From: Drosophila pseudoobscura
Lineage: Eukaryota; Arthropoda; Insecta; Diptera; Drosophilidae
NCBI RefSeq assembly: GCF_009870125.1
Contig: NC_046680.1
Coordinates: 10,788,001-10,852,000, forward strand
Direction: 5' to 3'
DNA length: 64,000 nucleotides
Part shown: piece after piece, positions 12,201 to 21,839 of the stretch
Numbering within the stretch: position 1 is the first letter of the stretch
How the letters are laid out: every line of letters begins with the position of its first letter
Notes under the pieces: model-generated
The model's input: only the letters and a program-made list of their open reading frames with translations
Told to the model about the DNA's origin: nothing
The model's database searches: none
Position numbers and translations under genes: made by a program

Positions 12201-15200
12201 GTGTAAGCACATAGCTGTCGGTGGAGATTATACAAATACTATACATAGTATAGTGTAGGGTATAGAGTACATAGAGCGAAATGGATTTACGCGTGGGATT
12301 TGGTGACAAGGTTAAGCTGGGAGCAAAGTGAGTTCAAAGTTCGGGCTAAAAAGCCAGCTTTTAATCTGGCCGCACGATGACTCATCTTTGGTTTTTCTCT
12401 GTTTTTCAGAGTCATCGGCCATAAGCTCATCCAATACCGGCTGGGCACGAATCAGAGCACACAGCTGGAAACGAAATACGGCCTGTTGAAGGGTCTGCAG
12501 CGGAGGACCGTCTACGACGGAGAGATCTACCATGCCTTCGAGGGCATACCCTTTGCCCAGCCGCCGGTGGGCGAGCTGCGGTTCCGCGCCCCCCAGCCCG
12601 TGCAGCCCTGGCAGGGGGTGAGGGACTGCACGTACGCGAGGGAGAAGCCCATGCAGCGCAACTCCATCACAATGTCCGCCGAGGGCTCCGAGGACTGCCT
12701 CTATCTGAATGTGTACGCCAAGAGATTGGACTCGCCGAAGCCGCTGCCCGTGATGGTCTGGATCTTTGGCGGTGGCTTTCAGATCGGTGGCGCCTCGCGG
12801 GATCTCTACGGGCCGGACTACTTCATGAAGCACGATGTCATCCTGGTGACCTTCAACTATCGCGTTGGCGTCCTGGGCTTCCTCAGTCTCAAGGAGCGCT
12901 CTCTCAATGTCCCCGGCAACGCAGGGCTCAAGGATCAGGTGCAGGCCCTGCGCTGGGTCAAGGAGAACATCGCCAGCTTTAATGGTGACCCCGACAATGT
13001 GACGCTGATGGGCGAGTCCGCGGGCGCCGCCTCCACGCACATCATGATGCAGACGGACCAGACGCGTGGCCTCTTCCATCGCGCCATTGTCCAGTCCGGG
13101 TCGGCGCTGTGCGCCTGGGCCACGGAACCGGACAGACGGTGGGCTCAGCGCCTGGTCAAGAAACTGGGCTACACGGGCCAGGAGGACGACGAGCAGGAGC
13201 TGCTGAAGTTCCTGCAGGAGACGCCCGGCGGCAAGCTGGCCCTTCACTGCAATGCGATAATCACGCAGGAGGAGCAGCGGGACTATGAGATCATCGCCTT
13301 CGGGCCGGTCATCGAGCCGTATGTGGGGGAGGACTGTGTGGTGCCGCGGCCCCAGCAGGAGCAGCTGGCCAGTGCCTGGGGCAATGCGCTGCCGCTGATC
13401 ATCGGCGCCAACTCCTTCGAGGGCCTCTTCTCCTACCAGACCACTCTGCAGGATGCCCTTCACATGCTAAGCGCCTTCGAGGCGCTCATTCCCCGCCAGG
13501 TGCGCGATGTCATCGACCAGGACGAGCTGAACGAAATGGTCAGCCGACTGAAGGTCGCCTACTTTGGTGACCCCGACCGCGGCAGCATGGAGCTGTTCGA
13601 GTGCCTGCACATCCTGAGCACCAAGAACTTTTGGCACGACATCCACCGCACGCTGCTCGCCCGATCTGTCTATGCCCCGGCCACGGCCACCTATCTGTAC
13701 CGCTTCGACATGGACTCGCCGCACTTCAACCACTATCGGAACCTCAAGTGCGGCCGGAAGGTGCGCGGCGTCTGCCACGCCGATGACATCTCCTATATGT
13801 TCTACGGCATACTCTCCAGCAAGCTGGACAAGGCCACGCCCGAGTACCTGACCATTGAGCGCTTGATTGCCATGTGGACATCGTTTGCCATCACCGGGGA
13901 TCCCAACTGCGAGACCATTGCGCCGGTCAAATGGGATCCCCTGCGTCCCGGCGGTCCCGAGCTGTGCCTCAACATTGCCGATGGCCTGGAGTTTATTCCG
14001 CTGCCCGAGAGCAAACAGTTTGTCGTGTGGGACAGCTTCTATACCAGGGAGAGCCTATACTGAACGAATGGACCAGCCAGAACAAACGGAACGAAGAAAA
14101 ACTGCCTATAATGCCTTAAAACAGAAGTTAAACTGGGAATAAAATAAGGAAAACAACCCATAAGCCACAATCATGATTTATTGTTTTATATTTTATGAAG
14201 AAACTGGTTGCAAACCAGACCCACGAACTGCTTTTACTCGCAGACGTAGTCCCTCCCTCTGTCTCTGGGTCGTGTTGGCGTTGCTTTTTGTTGGCAATTT
14301 GCCAGGAGATTCCTTGCGAGCCAAGGGAACACCGCAGCAGGTCATTGTTGTCAATCTACTTATTCCGTTCTATTTTCTTGTTTTTTGTTTCTTTGTTCTA
14401 GTTTTCCTGCCATCATCCACACATTTCTTAAATGCTTCGAACATAATTAATCAGGTTTTTGGGGAATTCAAGCACACATTTTTGCAATATTTCATTTCGT
14501 ATTCAGGAAATTGTCTATTATGAAATATTATAATGATATTCTAAACAGAAAACAGAGGTATTTGGAATTTTTATAGCCAGAACCACAAAAGGGAGTGTGA
14601 AACATTTATGTGCAATAACGACGTAAGAAATACCCTATAAGCACCTCTTGGAAAGCTACCAACTCAATCGCATCTGGCTTATGGTATGTCTGGCTACATA
14701 TTTAGCTCCGTAATGAAATCCCCACTATTCCTTTTGGATAAATGCGTATATTTATGTACCCATTTGTCAGGCTACAGGGTATCCATCAGCCGTTTCGTTC
14801 ACCCCCGATTTGTTTATAACATTTCTAGTTTCAGTTAATGGCAATCCGTTTATTTTCGTTTCTCTGGCATCGAGCCAGCAGCAAACCAGATCGATTTATA
14901 AATTGTTTTTGATTTTTTTTATTTTTTTTTTAGTTTGGCGTGATTTGATTTCTTTTTATTTCATTTCAGTTGTGTTTTCGCTTTAAGCGAAAATTGGGGA
15001 TAAATTATTAAATTGCTTTTCGCACATTTCATTTTCCAATGAAAATTTGTGCACGTCATTGTGGCGCGTTGTGTTGAGGGGGGGGGGGGGGGGGGGGGGG
15101 GAAGGGGTCGAAGGAGAGTGGCTTGGTGGGGGTGGCTGTGCTGTAGATAGTTTTTGGCTGCCAGCCAGAAATGAATTTCCATGGCTTATTGGGTTAAATT

Positions 15201-17379
15201 TAATTAATTTATCCCATTCACAGTGTCCTTTATAAATGTTTTCCAACCGTGTGTAATTACACATATATTCAATGGACATTTCCCTGAATAGGGATCCAAT
15301 CCAATCTGTCTCTTTGTCGCCTGCAATTTGCAATTTTCATGTACCCTAGTTATTATGAAGGTATAATTATTCTTTCTAAATGTTGGCAAAGTAAAAGCTA
15401 TTTGACCAAATTTATAGATTAAAGAGGAATCCAACATATCTATCATATACCCTTCAAATCGGCTCAGGCGTTCTTGAGGTATTCAGGATTTCAGGAGCAA
15501 AAGGATATAATCAACAAAAGAGAAAGAGTGGAGAAGCGTTCTGTGTCCCTTGTGCAGGGTATCAAATGTTTCGATGCCTTCCGATGCCCTTTTTCCTTGT
15601 TTTATTTGCCTTTATTTATGTATTTATTGTTTCATGTGCATCCACTTTTATTCCACTGCACACACAGATACACATATGTATACTTTTGTTGTGTTTGTGC
15701 TTCATTTAAATTTGAATTTTTTCCCTGCGAAATTTACACAATTCCAATTAATGGCATTTAATTATTTATCCGGCATTTTACACAGTGTTCTTCCTGCCCC
15801 GGCCCCCCGCAGCCGTCAATGAATTTTGCATTTTTATGGCATGTTGTAAATATTTGCGTTTGGAATTTAAAATTCAAATGGTGTACACTGAAAAATGGGG
15901 TGGCATTGGGCAAAACAATGTCCACTTTTGTGGGCCTCATTGCGTGAGAAAAAGTGCCGTAGGTGGCGGAAGATAGAGAGAGAGAGAGAGTGAGTCAGAG
16001 TGAGAGGGGGCATGTAATAGTGCGTGGAATAAGAGGGCTGCTAAAAGAGTTCCCAAGACGAATAATAATGTCTGTACAAGTCCTTTGAAAGGGGAAACCA
16101 ATTTGTTGGCGTTACAAAAATATTTTTGGGAACTTTCTTTATATTTGAAATTATTTCCTTGTAATATTTCCCAGATTCCGCGCGTGAGTATATTTTACCC
16201 GAAAATATTTCAAATATTGTATTGTCCGACACACTTGCTTATATTTACACACATTTCTTAAGTATTTCAAATAACACAAAATGTGAATCATCTAGAATCT
16301 AGAACTAAGCAATCTCTGTACACCCCTGGGACACGCTCCACTGCCATCATCGATGGCCGCAAAACCAGGGCGATGTCTCAAAATTATAAATACATTTCGC
16401 ATACAGAAATAAAATCAAATCGAATCAAAAAGAACCAACAGCTGAAAATGAGAAACAAAAAAAAATACCAAAAAAAATGTACCTATTTTTAATAGGCGAC
16501 GCTTTTGATACCCTTTCCGAGCAATCGTTTGTGGAGATTATCCAGGAAATGGAATCCCAATCGAGGGGAAAGGTGCCATCAAAAGGTAATCCAGATAAAG
16601 TGTATACCCTCTGATAGGGTATACCTGTGAAGCAACGAAAATGCGTATAAAAAGAAGAGAAATAATCTCGGAAAGCTATTAAAATTTGGTTTCGGTAGGC
16701 GACGATTTTGATACCCTCTCCGAGCAATCGTTTGTGGAGATTCTCCAGGAAATGGAATCCCAATCGAGGGGAAAGGTGCCATCAAGACGTATACAGTGGT
16801 ATACCCTCTTCTAGGGTATACCTGTGAGGCAACGAAAATGCGTATAAAAAGAAGCGAAATAATCGCGGAAAGCTATTAAAATTTGGTTTCGGTAGGCGAC
16901 GCTTTTGATACCCTTTCAAAGCAATCGTTTGTGGAGATTCTCCAGGAAAAGGAATCCCAATCGAGGGGAAAGGTGCCATCAAGACGTATACAGTGGTATA
17001 CCCTCTTCTAGGGTATACCTGTGAAGAAACGAAAATGCGTATAAAAGCAGAGAAATAATCGCGGAAAGCTATTAAAATTTGGTTTCGGTAGGCGACGCTT
17101 TTGATACCCTCTCCGAGCAATCGTTTGTGGAGATTATCCAGGAAATGGAATCCCAATCGAGGGGAAAGGTGCCATCAAGACGTATACAGTGGTATACCCT
17201 CTTCTAGGGTATACCTGTGAGGCAACGAAAATGCGTATAAAAAGAAGCGAAATAATCGCGGAAAGCTATTAAAATTTAATCAGAAACACAAGCGACCCTG
17301 CGGTCAAAATTCCCACAACACTCGCCGCCTATCTGTGACTCTCGCCGCTCACTCCCCTTGACTCCCAGACACTGACACT

Positions 17380-17421
<42 letters not shown>

Positions 17422-20287
17422 CCCTCTCGTTCTGACCCTCTGTCAGAGCCTGGTGGGATGTTGATAATTCCTCCTGTTTCGGGGCAGGGGCAGGGGCCAA
17501 GGCGGGGACGCCTGCTTGTGGACGACGACGACCGACCCGACCCCACTGATTAATCGTCTGCAGAGTGGAGAGGGTCTTGTTCTCGGGTCAACCACCATGG
17601 CGCCAGCGACAGCCAAGAGCAGCAGCCGCAAGATCATTATGGGCATCATCCTCTTCATCATCGTGGTCGGATGCTGTGGCAACATTTTCTTTGTGTGTGT
17701 GTGTGTCTCGTTTTGTTTATTTTTGATTCGTGTGACGCGAAAAAGTACTCGCTGCCGTAAATTTGTGTCTCTTCCGTTTTGGATACCCCGCACGAGGGTA
17801 TGATGGCACTTTTGAGAGGGTAATAGACTCCAAATGGCAGCTACAGGCTATAGGGTATCAAATCTTTGATACAGGAAGTCCAACAGCTGCGCTATTTTAG
17901 CATTTCCTCTTTAATCCAACGCCTCCCTTCACGCCACCCCTTTTGCCACCCGCAAGCCTACTGTTTTTATTTAATACAATTATTCATGCCAGACTGAACA
18001 ATATGGAAATTTTCACAAAATAAATAACAAACGAGGGAACGGCGAGATATTGTATAGAGTCCGCGGGGAAGTCGGGAAATATGCCAGCATCAATAAACAT
18101 TTCTATTAGCTTTAAACAAATGCAATTTTGGTGAAATTTAAAGAAAATTCTGTTCGATTGGGAATTCGGAAAATCCCAGATTTTTTTACGTAGAATTTCC
18201 ATATATTCTCGGAAACGAAATGAAATGCATATTCCGTTAGCACAAAAAATTCTGAGAATTGTTTCAATCTTTTTTTTCTCCAGTACAGAAATATCTAATG
18301 CCATTGGAAATGGTAGAAAAATATTTTTAAAATATTTATTCGAGAGAGAGAGTGAGCGAGAGAGGTAGGCCGACTGGAACAGCTACTGTGTGAGAGAGGG
18401 ACTACATCGACGCGGCTATTGAGGCTGATCAAGCGGAAATGTCCTCTCTCTCTCTCTCTCTCTCTCTTAGTTAACTATTCCAACTAAATTCCCCTCGACC
18501 CCGTTTGCAGCCAGGCATTCCAATGGGAAAAATCCCCCAATTCCGCATAAAACTGCTCCATATGGATACATGCCAATCGATCTTTGCTGAAATATTTTAC
18601 TGACCTGCTGGGCGTTCCACTGCTGCATGAGGTCTTCGTGGCAGGGAAGACAGGCCTGGATCATGCCCCGCGGATCCTTGGGCCGCGAGCGGGCGGGGCG
18701 CGGATGCTGCTCGTTGAAGAGCGGAAAGTAGGCCACGGACTGGCCGAGACGCGACTCCTTGGACTTCACCGTGCTCAGCTCGAGGAGGCTGCCGCGACGC
18801 TGCTCGTCCCCGCACACGTAGCACACCTCCGTGATGGAGTTCTTGTCGGGCATGGAGAGGTCCAGTATGCCCACTTCCGCTGGCGGTTGACTGGTCGTTG
18901 CGGCCGAGGCGGCGCTCTGTCGCGGCGCTGTCGAGGCACTCACGCTGGCGCTCACGTTGCGCAGGTCCAGCACCGTGGCGTTGTCGTCCTCCAGGCCGGC
19001 TGTCGGGGGCGGCCCCAGGTGGGCGCTGCCTGGCGAGGGCATCGCACTGTAGGGATTGCCCTTGTAGTGGGCCTGCGGGTGCTCAGGACCGCCTCCTCCG
19101 CCCGCTGCCGCCTGTTGCAGCAGGTGGTAGGCCGCCGTCTGCTGCTGCAGCTGCTGGTACTGGGCGGGATGGTAGCTCGTCGCCTGGCCCGGATACGGAG
19201 ATGCAGCGGCTCCGGGAGCGGTGCCCGGCTTGAATTTGTGCTGAGAGAAGCCACCGCTGCTGCTCTTTGGGGCCGGCGGTTCGCTGGGCGGTCGCGAGGA
19301 GGGCGAGGCCACTGGCATGTCCCGCGACTGCGGCCGACTCAGGTATTTGTTGTTGTTGTTGTTGCTGTTGTGGTTGCTTGTGGGCGTGGTGGCAGTCCGT
19401 GGATAATAGTCACCCGCACACCCCGCACCGCCGTATATGGGCGAGGGTGAGGCATTCCGTGAGGTACTAAGGTGATGAGGCGTCGTCGCGGGCGTCCCCG
19501 GTGGCTGGTGGGGGGAATAGTGGCGGGCCAGAGCGTAGGGATCCATGCCATGCAGTTCCGCCAGCCCGTTCTGGCCGAGATGCTCCGCACTGAGGCCCAG
19601 CACCTGGGCCGCGTACTCGCTTTGGGTGGCCACATCCGCCCCAATGTAGCCCTTGCCGTCCAGCCGCTTCATGTGATAGATGCGCTGCAGCAGGGGCTTC
19701 TTCTGGCGCTCGTACGCGTCCCACTGCTCGTTGAGGGACCGGAAGCAGAGCAGGCAGGCCCACACATACTCCTGGCTGGACGTCACACTGGCCATCCCGT
19801 GGGGCGGCTCGTGCCGCTCCAGAAACGGGAAAAACGACTCGTTCGGCCTCTCCGGGCTCTGACGCACGCGTAGGGCCTGCATCTCGTAGCCCCCCTGGCC
19901 GCCACACACAAAGCACACGGAAATGGCCATGTGGTGATCGGGTGGCGCCGATGCCCGGCCTGTGGACTTGACCCCCGTATGGGCCGGATAGTAGTGCTGC
20001 TGCTGCTGCTGCTGCTGCGCATAGCCCAGCGACAAGGCATGCTGGTGGTAAAGGTCGCTGGGTGTCCTTGCTCGGTGCGCCGCTGCTGCTGCTGCTCCTG
20101 GGGAGGGCATCAGCTCGCAGTGTGGATACAGCTGCTGCTGCTGCTTGGACGAGGCCGGAGAGGGTCCTCGTCCTGATGGTGGTGTGGGCGTGGTTGCTGG
20201 CTCGGATTGAAGGGACTGCTGCTGCTGCTGCTGTGGCTGGATGCCACCACGAAGTTCATTTTTGATATATGCTTTCGCTTTTTCCAT
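3050..20287 (-). CDS. px: Large Cys-rich nuclear-type protein, probable plexus; 3' part missing
   Basis: Minus-strand gene. Visible coding exons run 20287-18605, 3593-3371 and 3297-3050, with a probable alternative first exon at 6294-6079; the rest lies beyond the left edge. Splice phases agree: the first exon ends in phase 0 after WNAQQ, the exon at 3593 opens in phase 0 (ASHKPE), 3371|3297 is a phase-1 join, and 3050 again ends in phase 0. The protein is rich in Gln, Ser, Ala and Pro and carries three related C-x2-C...C-x2-C modules. I do not see a named domain. The symbol px is inferred: plexus is described as a large Cys-rich nuclear-matrix protein repressing wing-vein fate, and its fly locus (58E, from memory) is close to that of RpS16 (58F), which ends this window. 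The gene assignment is less certain than the exon structure. Confidence 0.6.
3371..3593 (-). CDS. px: px internal exon with the first Cys pair of module 3
   Basis: Acceptor TTTAAG at 3594; donor GTAAGT at 3370. It encodes ASHKPESERSYMLRKRPTPT, then CYTC and a PYYPFIKTMKVYKN segment, ending in phase 1 after SPISPQ. The CYTC pair and the PYYPF segment match the CxxC and FFPF/YFPL parts of the two modules in the upstream exon, so the third module spans this exon and the next. All usual splice signals are present. Confidence 0.85.
3594..6078. other. Intron of px, no gene seen
   Basis: No coding-like frame. There is a cluster of near-identical 5-bp steps (CCGCTCCGCT, CAACTCCACT) near 5041-5080 and CT-rich sequence near 5436-5462. 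The long plus-strand frame 4681-5217 is low-complexity and lacks coding character. Confidence 0.6.
6079..6294 (-). CDS. px: Probable alternative first coding exon of px (72 codons)
   Basis: ATG at 6294 (TTTAAA ATG GCC) opens MAQNLTVVVGEG, a His/Asn-rich stretch and then GFKPKDTNGWREYRKLKTYL, ending at 6079 with donor GTAATT in phase 0. That phase fits the acceptor at 3593, giving ...QQSAK-ASHKPESER. A stop lies in frame just upstream of the ATG and no acceptor gives phase 0, so it cannot simply be an internal exon after the 18605 donor, also phase 0. It is best read as the start of a shorter isoform that keeps only the third Cys module. A minus-strand promoter for it could lie in the 8.9-9.6 kb GC-rich stretch. 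Exon status is inferred from frame, codon use and phase. Confidence 0.6.
6643..6712. repeat. Compound CT / GT microsatellite
   Basis: (CT)n followed by (GT)n with GCGT interruptions, inside the px intron just upstream, on the minus strand, of the alternative first exon. Reads as simple sequence, not coding. Confidence 0.85.
8820..9560 (-). promoter_or_regulatory. Possible promoter/5' UTR of the short px isoform
   Basis: A GC-rich, stop-poor island in otherwise AT-rich intron. Read on the minus strand it resembles fly 5' UTRs, with GTTT/CAG/GCGTCAGCGTC runs and a TCAGTTCG initiator-like site near 9437-9444. It lies upstream, on the minus strand, of the exon at 6294, which needs a start. No TATA box or clear DPE was found. 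Open frames on both strands are low-complexity. The assignment is inference. Confidence 0.3.
8879..8920. repeat. (CA)n(GA)n microsatellite
   Basis: About seven CA units run directly into about fifteen GA units with one interruption. Simple sequence. Confidence 0.9.
10721..10760. repeat. Self-complementary ATGTACAT repeat
   Basis: Repeats of ATGTACAT/ATATGTAC, which are palindromic and could form a hairpin. Similar short ACATATGT patches recur near 49706-49720 and 50156-50165. Confidence 0.75.
12281..14063 (+). CDS. Alpha-esterase-type carboxylesterase, nested in a px intron
   Basis: Two exons, 12281-12327 and 12410-14063 (donor GTGAGT, acceptor TTTTTCAG), encode 566 residues, the usual size for intracellular insect alpha-esterases. 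The N-terminus MDLRVGFGDKVKLGAKVIGH has no signal peptide and resembles the short first exon of alpha-esterase cluster genes. The alpha/beta-hydrolase signatures are complete: EDCLYLNVY, GESAG with nucleophile Ser219, acid Glu353 in NSFEG, and His472 in VCHADD. The oxyanion-hole loop reads FGGGF (residues 135-139) where many relatives have HGGGF. Expected reaction: hydrolysis of carboxylic esters, often dietary lipids or xenobiotics. It sits alone on the strand opposite px. I cannot tell which cluster member it matches, so no symbol is given. No frameshift or stop is seen. Confidence 0.93.
14138..14143 (+). terminator. AATAAA polyadenylation signal of the esterase
   Basis: AATAAA lies 75 bp after the esterase stop codon, the usual distance for a compact fly 3' UTR. 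Confidence 0.7.
14144..16492. other. Intron of px, no gene seen
   Basis: Mostly AT-rich sequence with a 24-base poly-G run (15078-15101) and a GA microsatellite (15973-15994). A plus-strand frame at 16283-16492 includes a short segment with coding-like codon use (LYTPGTRSTAIIDGRKTRA, about 16317-16373). It has no convincing donor and is discussed under the array finding. Confidence 0.55.
15078..15101. repeat. 24-base poly-G tract
   Basis: Twenty-four consecutive G on the plus strand, immediately followed by more G-rich DNA to 15145. It could form G-quadruplexes and its exact length is likely polymorphic or mis-assembled. Confidence 0.9.
16493..17278 (+). repeat. Four-copy tandem array of a ~197-bp unit containing a 90-nt exon-like segment
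   Basis: Units start at 16493, 16696, 16893 and 17089 (spacings 203, 197, 196) and are nearly identical. Each begins with TAG|GCGACG. The following 90 nt (16496-16585, 16699-16788, 16896-16985, 17092-17181) are open in a phase-1 frame encoding variants of DAFDTLSEQSFVEIIQEMES then QSRGKVPS. In unit 1 they end at a donor-like GGTAAT, in units 2-4 at CGTATAC. The remaining ~105 bp is intron-like and carries an inverted repeat with arms GTATACCCT and AGGGTATAC around five bases. An AG acceptor and a GT after a length divisible by three make each unit a symmetric, duplicable exon in form. Whether it is transcribed is unknown, and I do not recognise the peptide. Confidence 0.85.
17381..17418. repeat. 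(CA)19 microsatellite
   Basis: An uninterrupted CA repeat just downstream of the tandem array. Confidence 0.95.
17597..17803 (+). CDS. Candidate small membrane protein or first exon
   Basis: ATG at 17597 in a perfect Kozak context (ACCACC ATG GCG) opens a 68-codon frame. The first ~33 codons have high-GC third positions and encode a basic start (MAPATAKSSSRKIIM) followed by one hydrophobic helix, GIILFIIVVGCCGNIFFV. After that the frame enters a GTGTGTGT repeat, where coding character is lost. A splice donor within the GT repeat (after ATTTTCTTT) may end the exon. The GN inside the helix recalls TM1 of rhodopsin-family receptors, but no further membrane exons are visible downstream. It may be a small single-pass protein, a first exon, or chance. 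Confidence 0.35.
   Translation: MAPATAKSSSRKIIMGIILFIIVVGCCGNIFFVCVCVSFCLFLIRVTRKSTRCRKFVSLPFWIPRTRV
17804..18604. other. Intron of px directly after its main exon
   Basis: AT-rich, with GA and CT microsatellites at 18342-18364 and 18444-18467. No exon seen. Confidence 0.6.
18605..20287 (-). CDS. px: px main coding exon (561 codons)
   Basis: The exon begins at 20298 after a TTGCAG acceptor, so the ATG at 20287 lies 11 nt inside an internal exon and at least one 5' UTR exon lies upstream. It ends at 18605 with donor GTCAGT. The frame is open back to the acceptor (..GAA AAT ATT ATG), so a longer N-terminus cannot be excluded. Residues 1-120 are Gln/Pro/Ala/Ser-rich. Cys module 1 is C125-x2-C128-x49-C178-x2-C181 with SFFPFLERHEPP between the pairs. 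Residues ~240-480 are low-complexity with His/Gln/Asn/Pro runs. A VLDLRNVS motif and an ILDLSMPDK motif precede module 2, C489-x2-C492-x53-C546-x2-C549 with AYFPLFNEQHP between the pairs. The composition suggests a nuclear co-regulator. This is the most secure part of the gene. Confidence 0.9.
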
Positions 20288-20298
20288 AATATTTTCAG

Positions 20299-21839
20299 CT
20301 GCAATGGGAATAAATCAAAGAAAGAGTTCGATGAGAAGTTTTAAACGGGGAAAAAACGGAATAAATATACCCATTCCTCTCTTCATAAGCCCCCATTGAA
20401 CAGCTGTAAAGTCAGTCGATTCCCCGCTCCCCACACCCCGCTCTCGGGTAAAAGCCTGCCAGCAAAACAGAAAATTCGACGCTCGTTAATCGAACGATTG
20501 CCGACGGCGATAACCTATTTAATCGCAGCCCACGATAACCCGCAGCACTCGGCGATCATGATCCCCTGATCTCCGTGGAGAGCATCAATGTGGGAAGTAT
20601 AAATAAATAAAGCGAAAAAGAAAAGAAAGAATATGCGAGAAGAATATTTGCATGCTAAAGTGATTCGACGATTTGTCGGACGTTGCTTCTTGTCTCTGAG
20701 TCGCGATGTATTTATTTTGAGTGGCAGTGTGTGGCTTTTTTTCTGTGTGTTTTCCTTTTTTTTTCTGCGCATTTGTTTTCATTAATATGTATTACAGTTT
20801 CAGCGACATGTGACGCAAGTCTCTCAAAAGGAAACACTCGAAAAGCTGATAACAAGCGAAATGGCAGGGGAAAAGCGGAGGCGAGGAAAGCCCCAGTCCC
20901 AGTCCCAGGGAATATATGAGCGAAACTTTGGGAACGCTATTTGCATACATATATCTCGCACTCGAGCTGTCCAGAATAATCCGGCTAAATGTGGGGCCCA
21001 AATGTATCGATTATTTGCTGATACGCAAAACCAGATCGAAATGTTGCTAATTTTCTTTATCAAAGCAAAGTAGATCCACCACCACAACATTTGCTAAACA
21101 ATTCGGTGCTGTCCTCGTTTAGCGCACCCCAAAAATTATGAAATGAAGCGGTAAACAGAGGTAAACAGGGCATACCCTTACAGAGGGTAGGTTAGGGTAT
21201 TTCAAAACAATTCAATAAAGATTATTTGCCTGTAAAGTTATCCAATCAAAATATTAGGAAACCCATTACATTTTTCATTATTTACTCAAAACAATTTATT
21301 TAGTTTCTGCAGCAGCAAAATAAAGTTGTAAAGTGCACATAAAAAAGCAAACAGATCGGTGGCTTTTCATGTTTCAATTATTTTTTATGAATGCACATTT
21401 TCATTGATTTTCTGTAGAATGGTTTTTGCTTCTTGTTTCTGCAGAACTTCAGAGAGGGAGAGCGCGCGCGGGTAGCTTTCATTTCACTTTATATGCATTT
21501 GCTTTTTGCGTTTTTCTTTGCTTTTGCAAGCTTTTAAGAGTTGTTTTTCAACTGTTCGTGAGTGTGTGTTCGCGTGCGTTCGCGTGTGTGTGTGCCTCAG
21601 CCTGCACTTGAACATTGTTGCTGTTGCTCTGCACGCCGCCCGCCCCCCCACACTCGTTCGTCCTGCAGTTGTTTTAAAAGTTTTTATACCCGATATTTTT
21701 AGAGCTAAAGGGTATGCTGCGTTCGCATTGAAACGTAGAACACCGATGCTACTGACTGATCGACAATACAATAAATATTTTAGACAGCAATACGTACACA
21801 GAAAAAATAGCACAGTCACAAGAAACACACCCACCCATA
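20299..21839. other. Intron/5' region of px
   Basis: No coding-like frame. It contains short ATACCC...GGGTAT inverted repeats at 21172-21200 and 21686-21715, a GT-rich patch near 21558-21596, and simple sequence. Confidence 0.55.

Larger units (their letters stand above)
6295..12280. other. Intron of px between the alternative exon and the nested esterase
   Basis: Apart from the island at 8.8-9.6 kb and microsatellites, no exon is supported. There are GA-rich simple repeats near 10222-10237, 11107-11123 and 11243-11258, and a GTACATAT repeat near 10721-10760. The frames seen here are low-complexity (KE-rich, SL-rich or HT-rich) and have mirror frames on the other strand. Confidence 0.6.

Noticed and set aside
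12312..13463. 383-codon minus-strand frame
   Set aside because: Antisense shadow of the carboxylesterase exon, produced by high GC at third positions.
16425..17156. Long minus-strand frames (MGFHFLENLHKRLLGEG...) across the tandem array
   Set aside because: They are the mirror of the repeated unit and arise because its length keeps the frame open; they contain no splice or start support, while the sense frame has AG/GT borders.
18584..19916. Long plus-strand and out-of-frame minus ORFs over the px exon
   Set aside because: Shadows of the GC-rich, Gln/Ala-rich px coding frame, which alone has splice sites and conserved Cys modules.
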